A stretch of DNA of 64,000 nucleotides from Flavobacterium sharifuzzamanii (lineage in GTDB: Bacteria; Bacteroidota; Bacteroidia; Flavobacteriales; Flavobacteriaceae): contig NZ_QJGZ01000032.1 of assembly GCF_003254585.1 (NCBI RefSeq), positions 1-64,000 on the forward strand, read 5' to 3'. Below the pieces are notes generated by a model, which did no database searches, was not told where the DNA came from, and saw only the letters and a program-made list of their open reading frames with translations. Of this stretch, positions 16,855 to 25,938 are shown one piece after another. A program made the position numbers and the translations under genes. Every line of letters starts with the position of its first letter. Positions within the stretch are counted from its first letter, which is position 1.

Positions 16855-17657
16855 AACAAGATTCAAAACAAATTCAAATCAGAATAAAATTCAAACTCAA
16901 ATAAAATTTTTTCAATTTCAACTTTTTTAGTTTTCAACATATATTAAATACAACAAAAAAGATTTTTAAAAATTTAAAAAAATTTGGTTGTTATTATAGC
17001 TTGTTAATATGTCGAATAATTTTTTTTTTGAAGCCATTGAAATCTCGTTTTACTTATTTATTCTGAGTTATCAACATACTTATTTTTAGTTAAAATACTT
17101 ATTTATAAGACTTTTTGTATTTTAATTAACAACGGTTGACAACTAAAATTGAATTGATTTTGTAGATAAGTTGATATGTTGATTTCTGTTGAAAATGGTA
17201 TTTTTGATATTGATAACTTTTCCAAAAATTCACGAAACTTTTCTTGCATATTTAAATCAAGTTTTGGATTAAGTATTTTTCTGAAATAACCAAAAAAAAC
17301 TTCTAATTTTCTTTTCGAACTTATTAACATTTTCTGTTAACTTAAAGTTAATTGAATATCAAGCAATTACAAACTCCTATTAACACCTCAAAATTTTAAC
17401 AAATATTCTGTTTATTCTTCATTGATTGTGAGATAGTTATAGACTTATTAAAATTATTAATAACCTATAAGGTTTTGAAGCTGAATTAGTTGTAAAATAT
17501 GTTTTTTTGCCACGAATTGCACGAATGTAAAACGAATTTATATTGAAATGTTTATATAGTATTTAAAAAGAAAAAAATTTGTGAAAATTGGTGTAATTCG
17601 TGGCGAACATCTATTTATTAAGTAAATTTGCATAACACAACTTAATAGTATAGAAAA
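16855..17657. other. 0.8-kb intergenic region between DUF2007 and rpiB
   Basis: AT-rich with no convincing gene. The first 60 bp repeat ATTCAAA words. A TTATCAACA word, one base off a DnaA box, lies at 17068-17076. A 75-codon minus-strand reading frame (17103-17330) is preceded by TTTG-19-TAACTTTA but has no recognisable family. An inverted repeat at 17509-17604 precedes rpiB. Confidence 0.6.
17509..17604. repeat. GCCACGAATT inverted repeat
   Basis: GCCACGAATTGCAC (17509-17522) and GTGTAATTCGTGGC (17591-17604) are complementary except for one base. Similar GCCACGAATT elements recur between genes of flavobacteria. It sits 53 bp before the rpiB start. Confidence 0.75.
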
Positions 17658-18089
17658 ATGAAAATTTCGATAGGAAACGACCACGCAGGACCAGAATATA
17701 AAAAAGCAATTGTTGAAATGCTGAAAGCCAGAGGATATGAAGTAACTAACTATGGTACAGATACTGATGCTTCTGTTGATTATCCTGATTACGGGCATCC
17801 AGTGGCAAATGATGTATCTGAAGGAAAAGCTGATTTTGGAATCGTAATCTGCGGAAGCGGTAACGGAATCGCAATGACTGTTAATAAACACCCGAAAGTA
17901 AGAGCTGGATTATGCTGGACTAAAGAAATCGCATATTTAACCCGTTTACATAATGATGCAAACATTGTGAGCATTCCAGCGAGATTTACATCTATTCATC
18001 AAGCTGTTGAAATTGTTGAAACTTTCTTGGATACAGCTTTTGAAGGCGGAAGACACCAAAATAGAGTGAACAAAATTGCTTGCGCATAA
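17658..18089 (+). CDS. rpiB: Ribose 5-phosphate isomerase B
   Basis: RpiB interconverts ribose 5-phosphate and ribulose 5-phosphate in the pentose phosphate pathway. The 143-residue length is normal. The family start MKISIGNDHAG carries the substrate-binding DHAG (8-11). The active-site Cys65 lies in ICGSGNGIAM, and the RLHNDANI stretch (His98) supplies phosphate-binding or catalytic residues. No linked sugar genes are adjacent. The same fold occurs in LacA/LacB, but the CGSGNG motif and chromosomal context favour RpiB. Confidence 0.94.
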   Translation: MKISIGNDHAGPEYKKAIVEMLKARGYEVTNYGTDTDASVDYPDYGHPVANDVSEGKADFGIVICGSGNGIAMTVNKHPKVRAGLCWTKEIAYLTRLHNDANIVSIPARFTSIHQAVEIVETFLDTAFEGGRHQNRVNKIACA

Positions 18090-18107
18090 AAAGTCAAAAA
18101 AAAATTC

Positions 18108-18166
18108 GGTGCTTCGCACCTATTCATAAACACACCGGGCCAATTTTTAATTTGCTCGGTTTTTTA
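18108..18166 (+). terminator. Tandem hairpins ending rpiB
   Basis: A first small hairpin, GGTGC-TTC-GCACC (18108-18120), has no T run. The second, ACCGGGC (18134-18140) with GCTCGGT (18154-18160), is followed by six T residues and is the likely terminator. Confidence 0.75.
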
Positions 18167-18229
18167 TTTTAAGTGTTTATTATTCAGTTATTTATATAGT
18201 ATTTTTTGAGTTATCAACAATGTTAATAT

Positions 18230-18499
18230 CTACTTTTTATAATTTAAAAAAGCAAATATAAGTGTAGCTTGAATTACTAAAATAACAGCAAACTTTACAA
18301 TAAAAGAAGTTTTACTCGTTTTATGTTTAAATAATAACATTGCTGTTAATAACCCTGGAGATCCCCCGGCTAAAGCCATGAGAAACAAGGTTTTTTCAGG
18401 AACACGTCGGTTATTTTTTCGGGCTTGAGATTTGTCATATCCCGCGAAAATAAAAACGAGAATGTTTATCAATAAAAAATATAGTAATAAAACTTCCAT
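18230..18499 (-). CDS. DUF1294 small membrane protein
   Basis: An 89-residue protein matching DUF1294. Two or three hydrophobic helices flank the family motif, here YDKSQARKNNRRVPEKTLFLMALAGGSPG, with the Arg/Lys-rich loop and the AGGSPG turn. The C-terminal helix ends FAFLNYKK. Family function is unknown. It is convergent with rpiB and divergent from tex. Confidence 0.88.
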   Translation of the reverse strand: MEVLLLYFLLINILVFIFAGYDKSQARKNNRRVPEKTLFLMALAGGSPGLLTAMLLFKHKTSKTSFIVKFAVILVIQATLIFAFLNYKK

Positions 18500-18614
18500 T
18501 GGCTTAAAATTAGAAACAAAGATATTATTTTAGCCGAATGATTTACTATTTTGCAGAAACGTTTTAACAAGTAAATTATATCATTTTAAGTAAGAAAATC
18601 ATTTCATTATAAGT

Positions 18615-20738
18615 ATGACTAATATTCAATTCATTGCCAAGTCTGTGCAGGCGCCCGCAGTCAGTATTCAAAACACAGTTAAATTATTAGAGGAAGACTG
18701 TACGATTCCGTTTATTTCGCGATATAGAAAAGACGCAACAGGAAATCTTGATGAAACTGTAATTGAGCAGATTGCAAAACTTCAAAAAGATTATGATACA
18801 CTTATTAAACGTAAAGAAGCGGTTTTAAAATCTATTGAAGAGCAAAAGGCACTTACGCCAGATTTGAAGAAAAAAATTGAAGACAGTTTTGATTTACAAG
18901 AAATCGAAGATTTTTACCTTCCATACAAAAAGAAGAAAAAAACAAAAGCCGATGTGGCGCGAGAATTCGGTCTTGAACCTTTGGCAAAACTGATTATATC
19001 TGAAAGTGATGCAGATATTGATTTTATTTCGACACAATACATTAATGAAAATGTTATTAACGAAGAAGCCGCTATTCAAGGCGCTAGAGATATTGTAGCC
19101 GAATGGATTAATGAAAATATTTATGTTCGTAAACAGCTTCGTAGATTGTTTCAGCGAAAAGCGACCATTGCTACAAAAGTGGTTAAAAAGAAAGCGGAAG
19201 AAGAAGGAGCGCAGAAATTCAATCAATATTTTGATTGGGAAGAACCTTTAACAAAAGCACCAGCACACCGTTTGTTAGCAATGCTTCGTGCAGAAAATGA
19301 AGGTTTCATCAAAATGAAAATAGATGTTGATATCGACGATGCTTACGATGTTATTGACGAAATCATCATTAAAAAACAAAATAATACGACAGCGCATTTA
19401 CAGCTGGCGATTGAAGATAGTTACAAACGTTTATTGAATCCGGCAATAGGAAACGAAACGTTGCAGGAAGCAAAAGCAAAAGCAGACGCAAATTCTATTC
19501 AGGTTTTTGCTAATAATTTAGGTCAGTTGTTATTGGCGCCGCCGTTGGGAGAAAAACGTATTTTGGCAATTGACCCAGGATTTAGAAGCGGTTGTAAAGT
19601 AGTTTGTCTGGATGAAAAAGGCGATTTATTATACAATGAGACGATTTATCCGCACGCACCTCAAAACGAGGAAACTATGGCGATAAAGAAAATCCGTTCG
19701 ATGGTAAATGCGTACCAAATTGATGCGATTTCTATTGGAAACGGAACAGCTTCGCGCGAAACGGAATTTTTCATCAAAAAAATCGCGTTTGACAAACCAA
19801 TTCAAGTATTTGTGGTTTCTGAGGCAGGCGCTTCAGTATATTCGGCTTCAAAAATTGCGAGGGAAGAATTTCCGAATTATGATGTAACTGTTCGTGGTTC
19901 GGTTTCTATCGGAAGACGACTTTCAGATCCGTTGGCCGAATTGGTAAAAATCGACCCGAAAGCAATTGGAGTAGGGCAGTATCAACATGATGTTGACCAG
20001 ACTAAATTGAAAGAAGAATTGGACAGTACGGTAATTCGTTGCGTAAACTCGGTTGGAATCAACATTAACACAGCAAGTAAGCATTTACTAAGTTATGTGA
20101 GTGGAATCGGAGAGAAGCTGGCGGAAAACATTGTACAATACCGTTCTGAAAATGGACCTTTTGAAGATAGAAAGCAGCTTAAAAAAGTGCCACGTTTAGG
20201 AGACAAAGCGTATCAGCAAGGAGCGGCATTTATTAGAATTACAAATGCTAAAAATCCGCTGGATAATTCGGCAGTGCATCCAGAGGCTTATCCGGTTGTT
20301 GAAAAGATGGCGAAGGACTTGAATATTTCTTTGAATGAATTAATTGCAAACAAAGAGAAAACAGCGCTTATTAAAGCTGAAAAGTATGTAACACCTGAAA
20401 TTGGTTTACTTACGCTAAAAGACATTATTAAAGAGCTTGAAAAGCCGGGATTGGATCCAAGAAAGTCGGCTAAGGTTTTTGAATTTGATGCCAATGTAAA
20501 ATCGATTAAAGATTTGAAAACCGGAATGATTTTACCAGGAATTGTTAATAACATCACCAACTTTGGCTGTTTTGTTGACATCGGAATCAAAGAAAGCGGT
20601 TTAGTGCATATTTCGCAGTTAAAAGCTGGATTTGTAAGCGATGTAAATGAAGTTGTGAAATTACACCAGCATGTTGATGTGAAAGTGACTGAGGTTGATG
20701 AGGATAGAAAGAGAATTCAGTTGACGATGATACTTTAA
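18615..20738 (+). CDS. tex: Tex-family RNA-binding transcription accessory protein
   Basis: Tex is a conserved nucleic-acid-binding protein thought to act in transcription. The 707 residues follow the family architecture: a helical N-terminus, a YqgF/RuvC-like domain with LAIDPGFRSGCKVV near 316-330, helix-hairpin-helix motifs (about 480-560, with NINTASKHLLSYVSGIG) and a C-terminal S1 domain (about 640-705, with GIVNNITNFGCFVDIGI). It is monocistronic. The start is well placed because the first residues match the usual N-terminal helix. Confidence 0.95.
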   Translation: MTNIQFIAKSVQAPAVSIQNTVKLLEEDCTIPFISRYRKDATGNLDETVIEQIAKLQKDYDTLIKRKEAVLKSIEEQKALTPDLKKKIEDSFDLQEIEDFYLPYKKKKKTKADVAREFGLEPLAKLIISESDADIDFISTQYINENVINEEAAIQGARDIVAEWINENIYVRKQLRRLFQRKATIATKVVKKKAEEEGAQKFNQYFDWEEPLTKAPAHRLLAMLRAENEGFIKMKIDVDIDDAYDVIDEIIIKKQNNTTAHLQLAIEDSYKRLLNPAIGNETLQEAKAKADANSIQVFANNLGQLLLAPPLGEKRILAIDPGFRSGCKVVCLDEKGDLLYNETIYPHAPQNEETMAIKKIRSMVNAYQIDAISIGNGTASRETEFFIKKIAFDKPIQVFVVSEAGASVYSASKIAREEFPNYDVTVRGSVSIGRRLSDPLAELVKIDPKAIGVGQYQHDVDQTKLKEELDSTVIRCVNSVGININTASKHLLSYVSGIGEKLAENIVQYRSENGPFEDRKQLKKVPRLGDKAYQQGAAFIRITNAKNPLDNSAVHPEAYPVVEKMAKDLNISLNELIANKEKTALIKAEKYVTPEIGLLTLKDIIKELEKPGLDPRKSAKVFEFDANVKSIKDLKTGMILPGIVNNITNFGCFVDIGIKESGLVHISQLKAGFVSDVNEVVKLHQHVDVKVTEVDEDRKRIQLTMIL

Positions 20739-20789
20739 AATTTCAAAAAGGAAATTCCAAATTCCAAAATGGTTGGAATCTTTTAATAA

Positions 20790-20826
20790 AAAACTCCCAA
20801 ATTACATTCGTAATTTGGGAGTTTTA
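20790..20826. terminator. Bidirectional terminator between tex and the delta-60 gene
   Basis: AAAACTCCCAAATTAC pairs with GTAATTTGGGAGTTTT around an ATTC loop, with T-rich tails in both directions. The two genes converge here. Confidence 0.9.
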
Positions 20827-20843
20827 GTTTATAAATCAAATAA

Positions 20844-23414
20844 TTATATTTTTATAAATTTTTGAGAGGTTTCTCCATTTTCGGCTTTTATTTTAATTAA
20901 ATATAAACCCGATGTAAAAGAACTTACATCTATTGAAGTATTTACATTTTCTTTTGTGTAAATTAATCTTCCCAACAAATCATAAATTTTTACTGAGTAA
21001 TTAGATTCATTTAATGAGTTGATGTTTAATGTATTTTTTACTGGATTTGGCCATAGAGAAAATGATTTGTTTTCTTTGATGAAATCTTCGTTTGATAAGA
21101 CCACTTCAGTTCCTTTTAAACGTATTATAAAAGCGGCAGGAATATCTGTTTTATAACTAGAAAATGCTCCTCCTAGAATAATTTTTCCATCTTTTTGTAA
21201 GGCAATTGAATTTAATCCAACGGTATCATTTTCAGATATATAATTATACACTAGACTAAAATTACTTCCAATAAATGTTGTATCTATACTTCCATCAGTA
21301 TTTAGCCTAGCAATTCTATTAGCTGCATAATTATTATAAACTGAAAACTCACCTGCAACAATTATTTTTCCATCTTTTTGTAAAGCTATTGAATTAACAT
21401 AGTAACTAAAACCATTATTTGTTTTAAATGTGCTGTCTATACTTCCATCAGAGTTTAATCGTATCAAATAATTTGGAGTTTGATTTTGATAGTACTTAAA
21501 TCTTCCACCAACAATTATCTTGTTATCAGGTTGAACTACAATTGATAAAATATCACCCAATGTATAAGTACTTCCAAAACCTGTACCTATATTAAAAGTA
21601 GTATCTTTACTTCCATCAGAATTTAAACGAATTAAATAATTTTGACTGACTCCCTGATAGTTTTTAAATTTTCCTCCCACAATAATTTTCCCATCAGACT
21701 GTAAGGTTAGGGATAAAACTTCGCCATCAAATCCAGTTCCTATATTAAACGAAGTATCTTTACTACCATCTGAATTTAAACGTATAAGACGATTTTGACT
21801 AACATTTTGGTAAAGAGAAAAAAGACCTCCTACAATAATTTTCTCGTCAGGTTGTATGGCTGTACAATTTACAGTGCTATTAAGGCCACCAGTCCCTATA
21901 TTAAATGAAGTATCCTTGCTTCCGTCAGAGTTTAAACGAATTAAAGAGTAATTATTTTCATTTTTATATTTAGTAAAAGCGCCACCCACAATTATTTTAC
22001 CGTCCGTTTGCTGGTTTATGGTATTTACAGCAGCATTAAATCCACTTTCAATATTGAAAGAAGAATCTTTACTTCCATCAGAATTATAGCGAATTATATA
22101 GTTTTGAGAAACTTCATTATGTGTAGTAAACTTTCCACCTGCTAAAATTTTATTATCAGATTGTATGGTAATTGTATTAACAAGGTTACTTAATCCGTTA
22201 CCTTTACTAAATGAAGAATCTCTACTTCCATCAGCATTTAAACTTATAAGATAATCGTTTCTAAGTCCTTGAAAAGTGGTAAAGTCACCACCCATTATAA
22301 GTTTTCCGTTGTTTTGTAAAGTAATCGTATAGACTGAGTAACCATTTGCAATTCCAAAACCATCGTCAGTTTTAAAAGAATCGTCAACACTTCCATCGAT
22401 ATTTAGACGAATGACATGATTCTCGTTAGGTTTGTTGTAATTAACAAAGTTTCCTCCAGCAACTATTTTTCCATCTGGTTGAAGACAAAGGGCTTCAACA
22501 TTATAGTTTAGTGCAAATTTCAAATTAAAAGGGGTATCTGTACTTCCATCAGAATTTAAAGAGATTAAGCCTGTTTCTGTTTGCGTTCCAGATCTATAAA
22601 ACCATCCTCCGGCAATTATTTTTCCATTTGGCAAAACAAGTAATTTTCGTACTGCGCTGTTAAATAATGTATAAGTATTGAGAGAGGAATCTCTTGTTCC
22701 ATCAGCATTTAATCGAATTAAATCGTATTGATAGGCATCTTGAAATTTAGAAAAACTACCTCCAGCTACTATTTTACCATCATTTTGCATTGCTAAGCAA
22801 TAGACAATATCATTAAACCCGGTACCTATATCAAATGTTGTATCTTTCGTTCCATCAGGATTTAATCGGATCAAATAGTTTTGGGTATTGCCCTGATAAG
22901 ACTTAAAACCACCTCCAACAAGTATTTTACCATCAGGTTGAATCAATATAGTATGTACTGTTCCACCACGATCGTAATCCTTAACTTTAACAAATCCAGT
23001 ACCTATATTGAAGGTATTATCTTTACTTCCGTCTGGATTTAGACGAATAAGATAATTTTGATTATTATCTTGAAATTTAGTAAAATTTCCTCCCACAAGA
23101 ATTTTTCCATCAGCTTGAACAGCTATTGTATAAACACTTGAATTTAATCCTTTTCCAAGGTTAAAGGATTCATCTCTACTACCGTCAGGATTCAGACGTA
23201 TCAAATAATTTGCAGTTAATCCTTGATAAGCAATTAAATGGCCTCCTACAAGAATTTTTCCATCTGATTGTAAAGCTGTGGTAAGTACAGGATTATTAAA
23301 ACCAGGAAAGACCCCAAAATTAGTATCAATTTCTGTTGGGTTTTGAGCAAAAGTGATTAAAAATTGGAAAAAGAAAATTAAAAAGAAAATTAAAAAGAGT
23401 AGAGTTTTTTTCAT
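20844..23414 (-). CDS. Secreted delta-60 repeat protein with type IX sorting domain
   Basis: An 856-residue exported protein. The signal peptide (MKKTLLFLIFFLIFFFQFLI) leads into about 13 delta-60-type repeats of roughly 54 residues with the consensus LIRLNSDGSKDTSFNIGTGF followed by DGKIIVGGxF. These probably fold as a beta-propeller or superhelix. The last ~75 residues are a type IX secretion sorting domain (LWPNPVKNTLNI and GLYLIKIKAENG), which directs export across the outer membrane. Several central repeats are nearly identical, pointing to recent internal duplication. The start MKKTLL is preferred; another ATG lies two codons upstream. Confidence 0.92.
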   Translation of the reverse strand: MKKTLLFLIFFLIFFFQFLITFAQNPTEIDTNFGVFPGFNNPVLTTALQSDGKILVGGHLIAYQGLTANYLIRLNPDGSRDESFNLGKGLNSSVYTIAVQADGKILVGGNFTKFQDNNQNYLIRLNPDGSKDNTFNIGTGFVKVKDYDRGGTVHTILIQPDGKILVGGGFKSYQGNTQNYLIRLNPDGTKDTTFDIGTGFNDIVYCLAMQNDGKIVAGGSFSKFQDAYQYDLIRLNADGTRDSSLNTYTLFNSAVRKLLVLPNGKIIAGGWFYRSGTQTETGLISLNSDGSTDTPFNLKFALNYNVEALCLQPDGKIVAGGNFVNYNKPNENHVIRLNIDGSVDDSFKTDDGFGIANGYSVYTITLQNNGKLIMGGDFTTFQGLRNDYLISLNADGSRDSSFSKGNGLSNLVNTITIQSDNKILAGGKFTTHNEVSQNYIIRYNSDGSKDSSFNIESGFNAAVNTINQQTDGKIIVGGAFTKYKNENNYSLIRLNSDGSKDTSFNIGTGGLNSTVNCTAIQPDEKIIVGGLFSLYQNVSQNRLIRLNSDGSKDTSFNIGTGFDGEVLSLTLQSDGKIIVGGKFKNYQGVSQNYLIRLNSDGSKDTTFNIGTGFGSTYTLGDILSIVVQPDNKIIVGGRFKYYQNQTPNYLIRLNSDGSIDSTFKTNNGFSYYVNSIALQKDGKIIVAGEFSVYNNYAANRIARLNTDGSIDTTFIGSNFSLVYNYISENDTVGLNSIALQKDGKIILGGAFSSYKTDIPAAFIIRLKGTEVVLSNEDFIKENKSFSLWPNPVKNTLNINSLNESNYSVKIYDLLGRLIYTKENVNTSIDVSSFTSGLYLIKIKAENGETSQKFIKI

Positions 23415-23430
23415 ATACATAAGTTTGCGT

Positions 23431-23438
23431 CAAATATA
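23431..23438 (-). promoter_or_regulatory. -7 element upstream of the delta-60 gene
   Basis: TATATTTG on the minus strand matches TAnnTTTG and ends 16 bp before the chosen start. No clear -33 element is visible at the expected distance, so support is partial. Confidence 0.4.
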
Positions 23439-23483
23439 TAGAAATTTTCTCTCAGAAAATTTGGCGAAATTTGTAAGCATAAA

Positions 23484-23517
23484 AAAATCCCAGACTACAA
23501 TTGTAATCTGGGATTTT
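23484..23517 (-). terminator. Terminator of tatA
   Basis: AAAATCCCAGA pairs with TCTGGGATTTT, with further pairing of TACA and TGTA inside. The minus-strand read ends in a T run. It lies 17 bp past the tatA stop. Confidence 0.85.
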
Positions 23518-23533
23518 GATTTTTTCGAATTTA

Positions 23534-23713
23534 TTATTTCGTTTCTTCTTCTTGTTTTTTAGAAGCAGCAGGTTGATCGTCTTTAGCAGCGTTTTTAAAT
23601 TCCTTAATTCCACTTCCTAAACCTTTCATTAATTCTGGAATTTTTTTACCTCCAAAAAGTAATATCACAATACCTACGATAACAAGGATTTCTGTAAGAC
23701 CTAATCTTCCCAT
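23534..23713 (-). CDS. tatA: Twin-arginine translocase subunit TatA
   Basis: This short gene (59 residues) encodes the pore-forming subunit of the Tat system, which exports folded proteins across the inner membrane. The start [20 protein letters not shown] is one transmembrane helix, followed by the conserved [20 protein letters not shown] amphipathic helix and a short charged tail ([11 protein letters not shown]). The FGxxKxPE motif identifies TatA/E rather than TatB. tatC is not in the window. It has its own -7 element and terminator. Confidence 0.95.
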   Translation of the reverse strand: MGRLGLTEILVIVGIVILLFGGKKIPELMKGLGSGIKEFKNAAKDDQPAASKKQEEETK

Positions 23714-23761
23714 GACTAATATATTTAATGCCGAAGCAAATTGTTTTTCTTAATTATTCCG

Positions 23762-23769
23762 CAAAGGTA
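23762..23769 (-). promoter_or_regulatory. -7 element of tatA
   Basis: TACCTTTG on the minus strand is a full match to TAnnTTTG, 48 bp upstream of the tatA start. The -33 element is not clear. Confidence 0.5.
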
Positions 23770-23900
23770 TATAGAAATATACGAAATAGAAGTATTTTTA
23801 GTTTAAAATATTTCGATTAGACCGCGTTAAATATTTTATAAAATCGTAAATTATAGGTCTTCATGAAATTTTTTGAATAAATATCATGATGATTAATTAT

Positions 23901-23908
23901 TATATTTG
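23901..23908 (+). promoter_or_regulatory. -7 element upstream of the membrane stub gene
   Basis: TATATTTG matches TAnnTTTG and ends 18 bp before the ATG. A TTTTG lies 25 bp upstream, which is longer than the usual spacing. Confidence 0.5.
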
Positions 23909-23926
23909 CTAGCATAAAGAAGGATA

Positions 23927-24433
23927 ATGACTCAAAAAAAGAAAAAGAATTTTAGAAAAAAATTGTTCATTAAAAACCGATTAGTAATTTTAAATGAAGA
24001 CACTTTTGAAGAGATATTTTCTTTTAGGCTTACTTTAATGAATGTCTTTGTAACGTTTACTTTAGGCGGAATATTTCTAATTTTGGTCACTACTTTCATC
24101 ATTGCTTTTACGCCCCTTCGCGAATTTATTCCTGGATATTCATCTACAGAACTGAAGCGAAACGCGACAAGACTAGCAATTAAATCGGATTCATTAGAAA
24201 CAGCTTTAAAACAAAATGAAATTTATATAAAAGGAATTCAAAAAGTTTTAAAAGGGGAATTAGAATATTCAAAATTTAATAAAGATTCTATATTAGCAGA
24301 ATCTGTTGAAGATGCTTCAGACTTAAATATGAAAGCATCTGATGCTGAAATAAAACTGAGAGAAGATGTCGCTGAAACAGAAAAAGAACTGAAGGCTGAA
24401 TCTAAAGACAAAAAGAAAAGTGACAAAAAATAA
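23927..24433 (+). CDS. Single-TM protein resembling the N-terminus of M23 peptidases
   Basis: A 168-residue protein. A basic cytoplasmic start (MTQKKKKNFRKKLFIKNRLV) is followed by ILNEDTFEEIFSFRLT, one transmembrane helix (about 38-62) and the motif TPLREFIPGYSS. A periplasmic coiled coil rich in Lys/Glu/Asp/Ser follows. The first ~85 residues look like the membrane-anchor part of Bacteroidota M23 (LytM-type) murein peptidases, but no HxxxD or HxH zinc motif and no catalytic domain follow. It ends 11 bp before the GH3 gene, probably its operon partner. It could be a naturally short scaffold protein or a shortened peptidase. Confidence 0.72.
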   Translation: MTQKKKKNFRKKLFIKNRLVILNEDTFEEIFSFRLTLMNVFVTFTLGGIFLILVTTFIIAFTPLREFIPGYSSTELKRNATRLAIKSDSLETALKQNEIYIKGIQKVLKGELEYSKFNKDSILAESVEDASDLNMKASDAEIKLREDVAETEKELKAESKDKKKSDKK

Positions 24434-24444
24434 TACCACTGAAA

Positions 24445-25929
24445 ATGTCAATTAAGTCAATTGCGGCGAAAATTTTTGCCCGAAAAATATATAAACAAAC
24501 TCTTAGATGGGCTGAAAAACCTGTTGAAACGCAACATAAGGTTTTTGAAAGTTTGATTGAAAATGCTCAAAACACTGAGTTTGGAAAAGATCACCATTTT
24601 AATCAAATAAAAACGGTTGAAGATTTCCAAAAACAAGTTCCAGTAAGAGATTACGAAGATTTAAAATCGTATGTTGAAAAGGTTGTAAAAGGCGAAGCAG
24701 ATATTTTATGGAAAGGAAAACCATTGTATTTTGCTAAAACTTCGGGAACAACTTCGGGAGCAAAATTTATTCCGCTGACCAAAGAATCGATGCCTTATCA
24801 TATTGAAGCAGCCCGAAATGCCATTCTGCATTATATTAACGAAACTGGAAAAGCAGATTTTGTTGACGGAAAAATGATCTTTTTACAAGGAAGTCCAATC
24901 CTCACAGAGAAATACGGAATTAAATTTGGAAGACTTTCTGGAATTGTGGCGCATTTTGTTCCTAAATATCTGCAGAAAAACCGAATGCCATCTTGGGAAA
25001 CCAATTGCATTGATGATTGGGAAACCAAAGTAGATGCTATTGTAGACGAAACGATAAAAGAAGATATGTCGGTTATCTCTGGAATTCCGTCTTGGGTTCA
25101 GATGTATTTTGAGCGTTTACAGCAAAAAAGTGGCGGAAAAAAGATTAGCGAGATATTCAAAAATTTTAATCTGTTTATCTACGGCGGAGTTAATTATGAA
25201 CCTTATCGTGCTAAGTTTGAGCAGATGATAGGAAAAAAAGTGGACAGCATTGAATTGTTTCCTGCTTCTGAAGGATTTTTTGCGTACCAAGATTCACAGA
25301 AAGAAAAAGGAATGTTATTACTTTTGAATTCAGGAATTTTCTATGAGTTTATAAAAGCAGATGCATTTTTTAGCGAAAACCCGAAAGTATATACAATTGG
25401 TGAAGTTGAGCTAGGAGTAAATTACGTTTTGATTATTTCGACTAATGCAGGGCTTTGGCGTTATAATATTGGAGATACTGTTCAGTTCACCTCTTTGGAT
25501 CCGTATCGTGTTATAGTTTCTGGACGTATTAAACATTATATTTCGGCTTTTGGAGAACATGTAATTGCAAATGAAGTCGAAAATGCGATGAAAGAAGCTG
25601 TAAATTCAACCAATATTGTGATTAACGAATTTACAGTTGCGCCTCAGATTAATCCAGAAAACGGACTTCCGTATCACGAATGGCTGATAGAATTTGAAAA
25701 AGAACCTGAAAACATGGAAGTTTTTGCTGAAACGATTGACAGTTCGATGCGAAAGCAGAATATTTATTACGATGATTTAATTACTGGAAATGTTTTAAGA
25801 AAGGTTGTTATTACAAAAGTTTCTAAAAACGGATTCCAAGATTACATGAAATCGCAAGGAAAATTGGGCGGACAGAATAAGATTCCGAGGTTATCGAATG
25901 ATAGAAATATTGCGGATAATTTGAAATAA
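24445..25929 (+). CDS. GH3-family acyl-adenylate synthetase-like protein
   Basis: A 494-residue member of the GH3 superfamily, whose plant members conjugate amino acids to acyl acids such as auxin through an acyl-adenylate. Motifs seen are the phosphate-binding loop FAKTSGTTSGAKFIPLT (about 93-109), YGGVNYEPY (about 249-257), LFPASEGFFAYQD and YRVIVSGRIKHYISAFGEH. Bacterial substrates are unknown. The gene follows the membrane stub gene closely and is followed after 9 bp by a small gene with a TTG start. Confidence 0.9.
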   Translation: MSIKSIAAKIFARKIYKQTLRWAEKPVETQHKVFESLIENAQNTEFGKDHHFNQIKTVEDFQKQVPVRDYEDLKSYVEKVVKGEADILWKGKPLYFAKTSGTTSGAKFIPLTKESMPYHIEAARNAILHYINETGKADFVDGKMIFLQGSPILTEKYGIKFGRLSGIVAHFVPKYLQKNRMPSWETNCIDDWETKVDAIVDETIKEDMSVISGIPSWVQMYFERLQQKSGGKKISEIFKNFNLFIYGGVNYEPYRAKFEQMIGKKVDSIELFPASEGFFAYQDSQKEKGMLLLLNSGIFYEFIKADAFFSENPKVYTIGEVELGVNYVLIISTNAGLWRYNIGDTVQFTSLDPYRVIVSGRIKHYISAFGEHVIANEVENAMKEAVNSTNIVINEFTVAPQINPENGLPYHEWLIEFEKEPENMEVFAETIDSSMRKQNIYYDDLITGNVLRKVVITKVSKNGFQDYMKSQGKLGGQNKIPRLSNDRNIADNLK

Positions 25930-25938
25930 AAACAGAAT

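Noticed and set aside
17103..17330. 75-codon minus-strand reading frame with a promoter-like TTTG-19-TAACTTTA upstream
   Set aside because: The protein has no recognisable family, the region is AT-rich and the -7 match is imperfect, so it is noted but not called a gene.
17551..18204. 14-bp direct repeat TTTATATAGTATTT at 17551 and 18191 flanking rpiB
   Set aside because: AT-rich and short, with no inverted ends or transposase, so chance is a sufficient explanation.
17068..18219. TTATCAACA words at 17068 and 18211 as possible DnaA boxes of oriC
   Set aside because: Only two isolated, imperfect boxes with no dnaA gene or dense cluster. The parS cluster suggests nearness to the origin but does not place it here.
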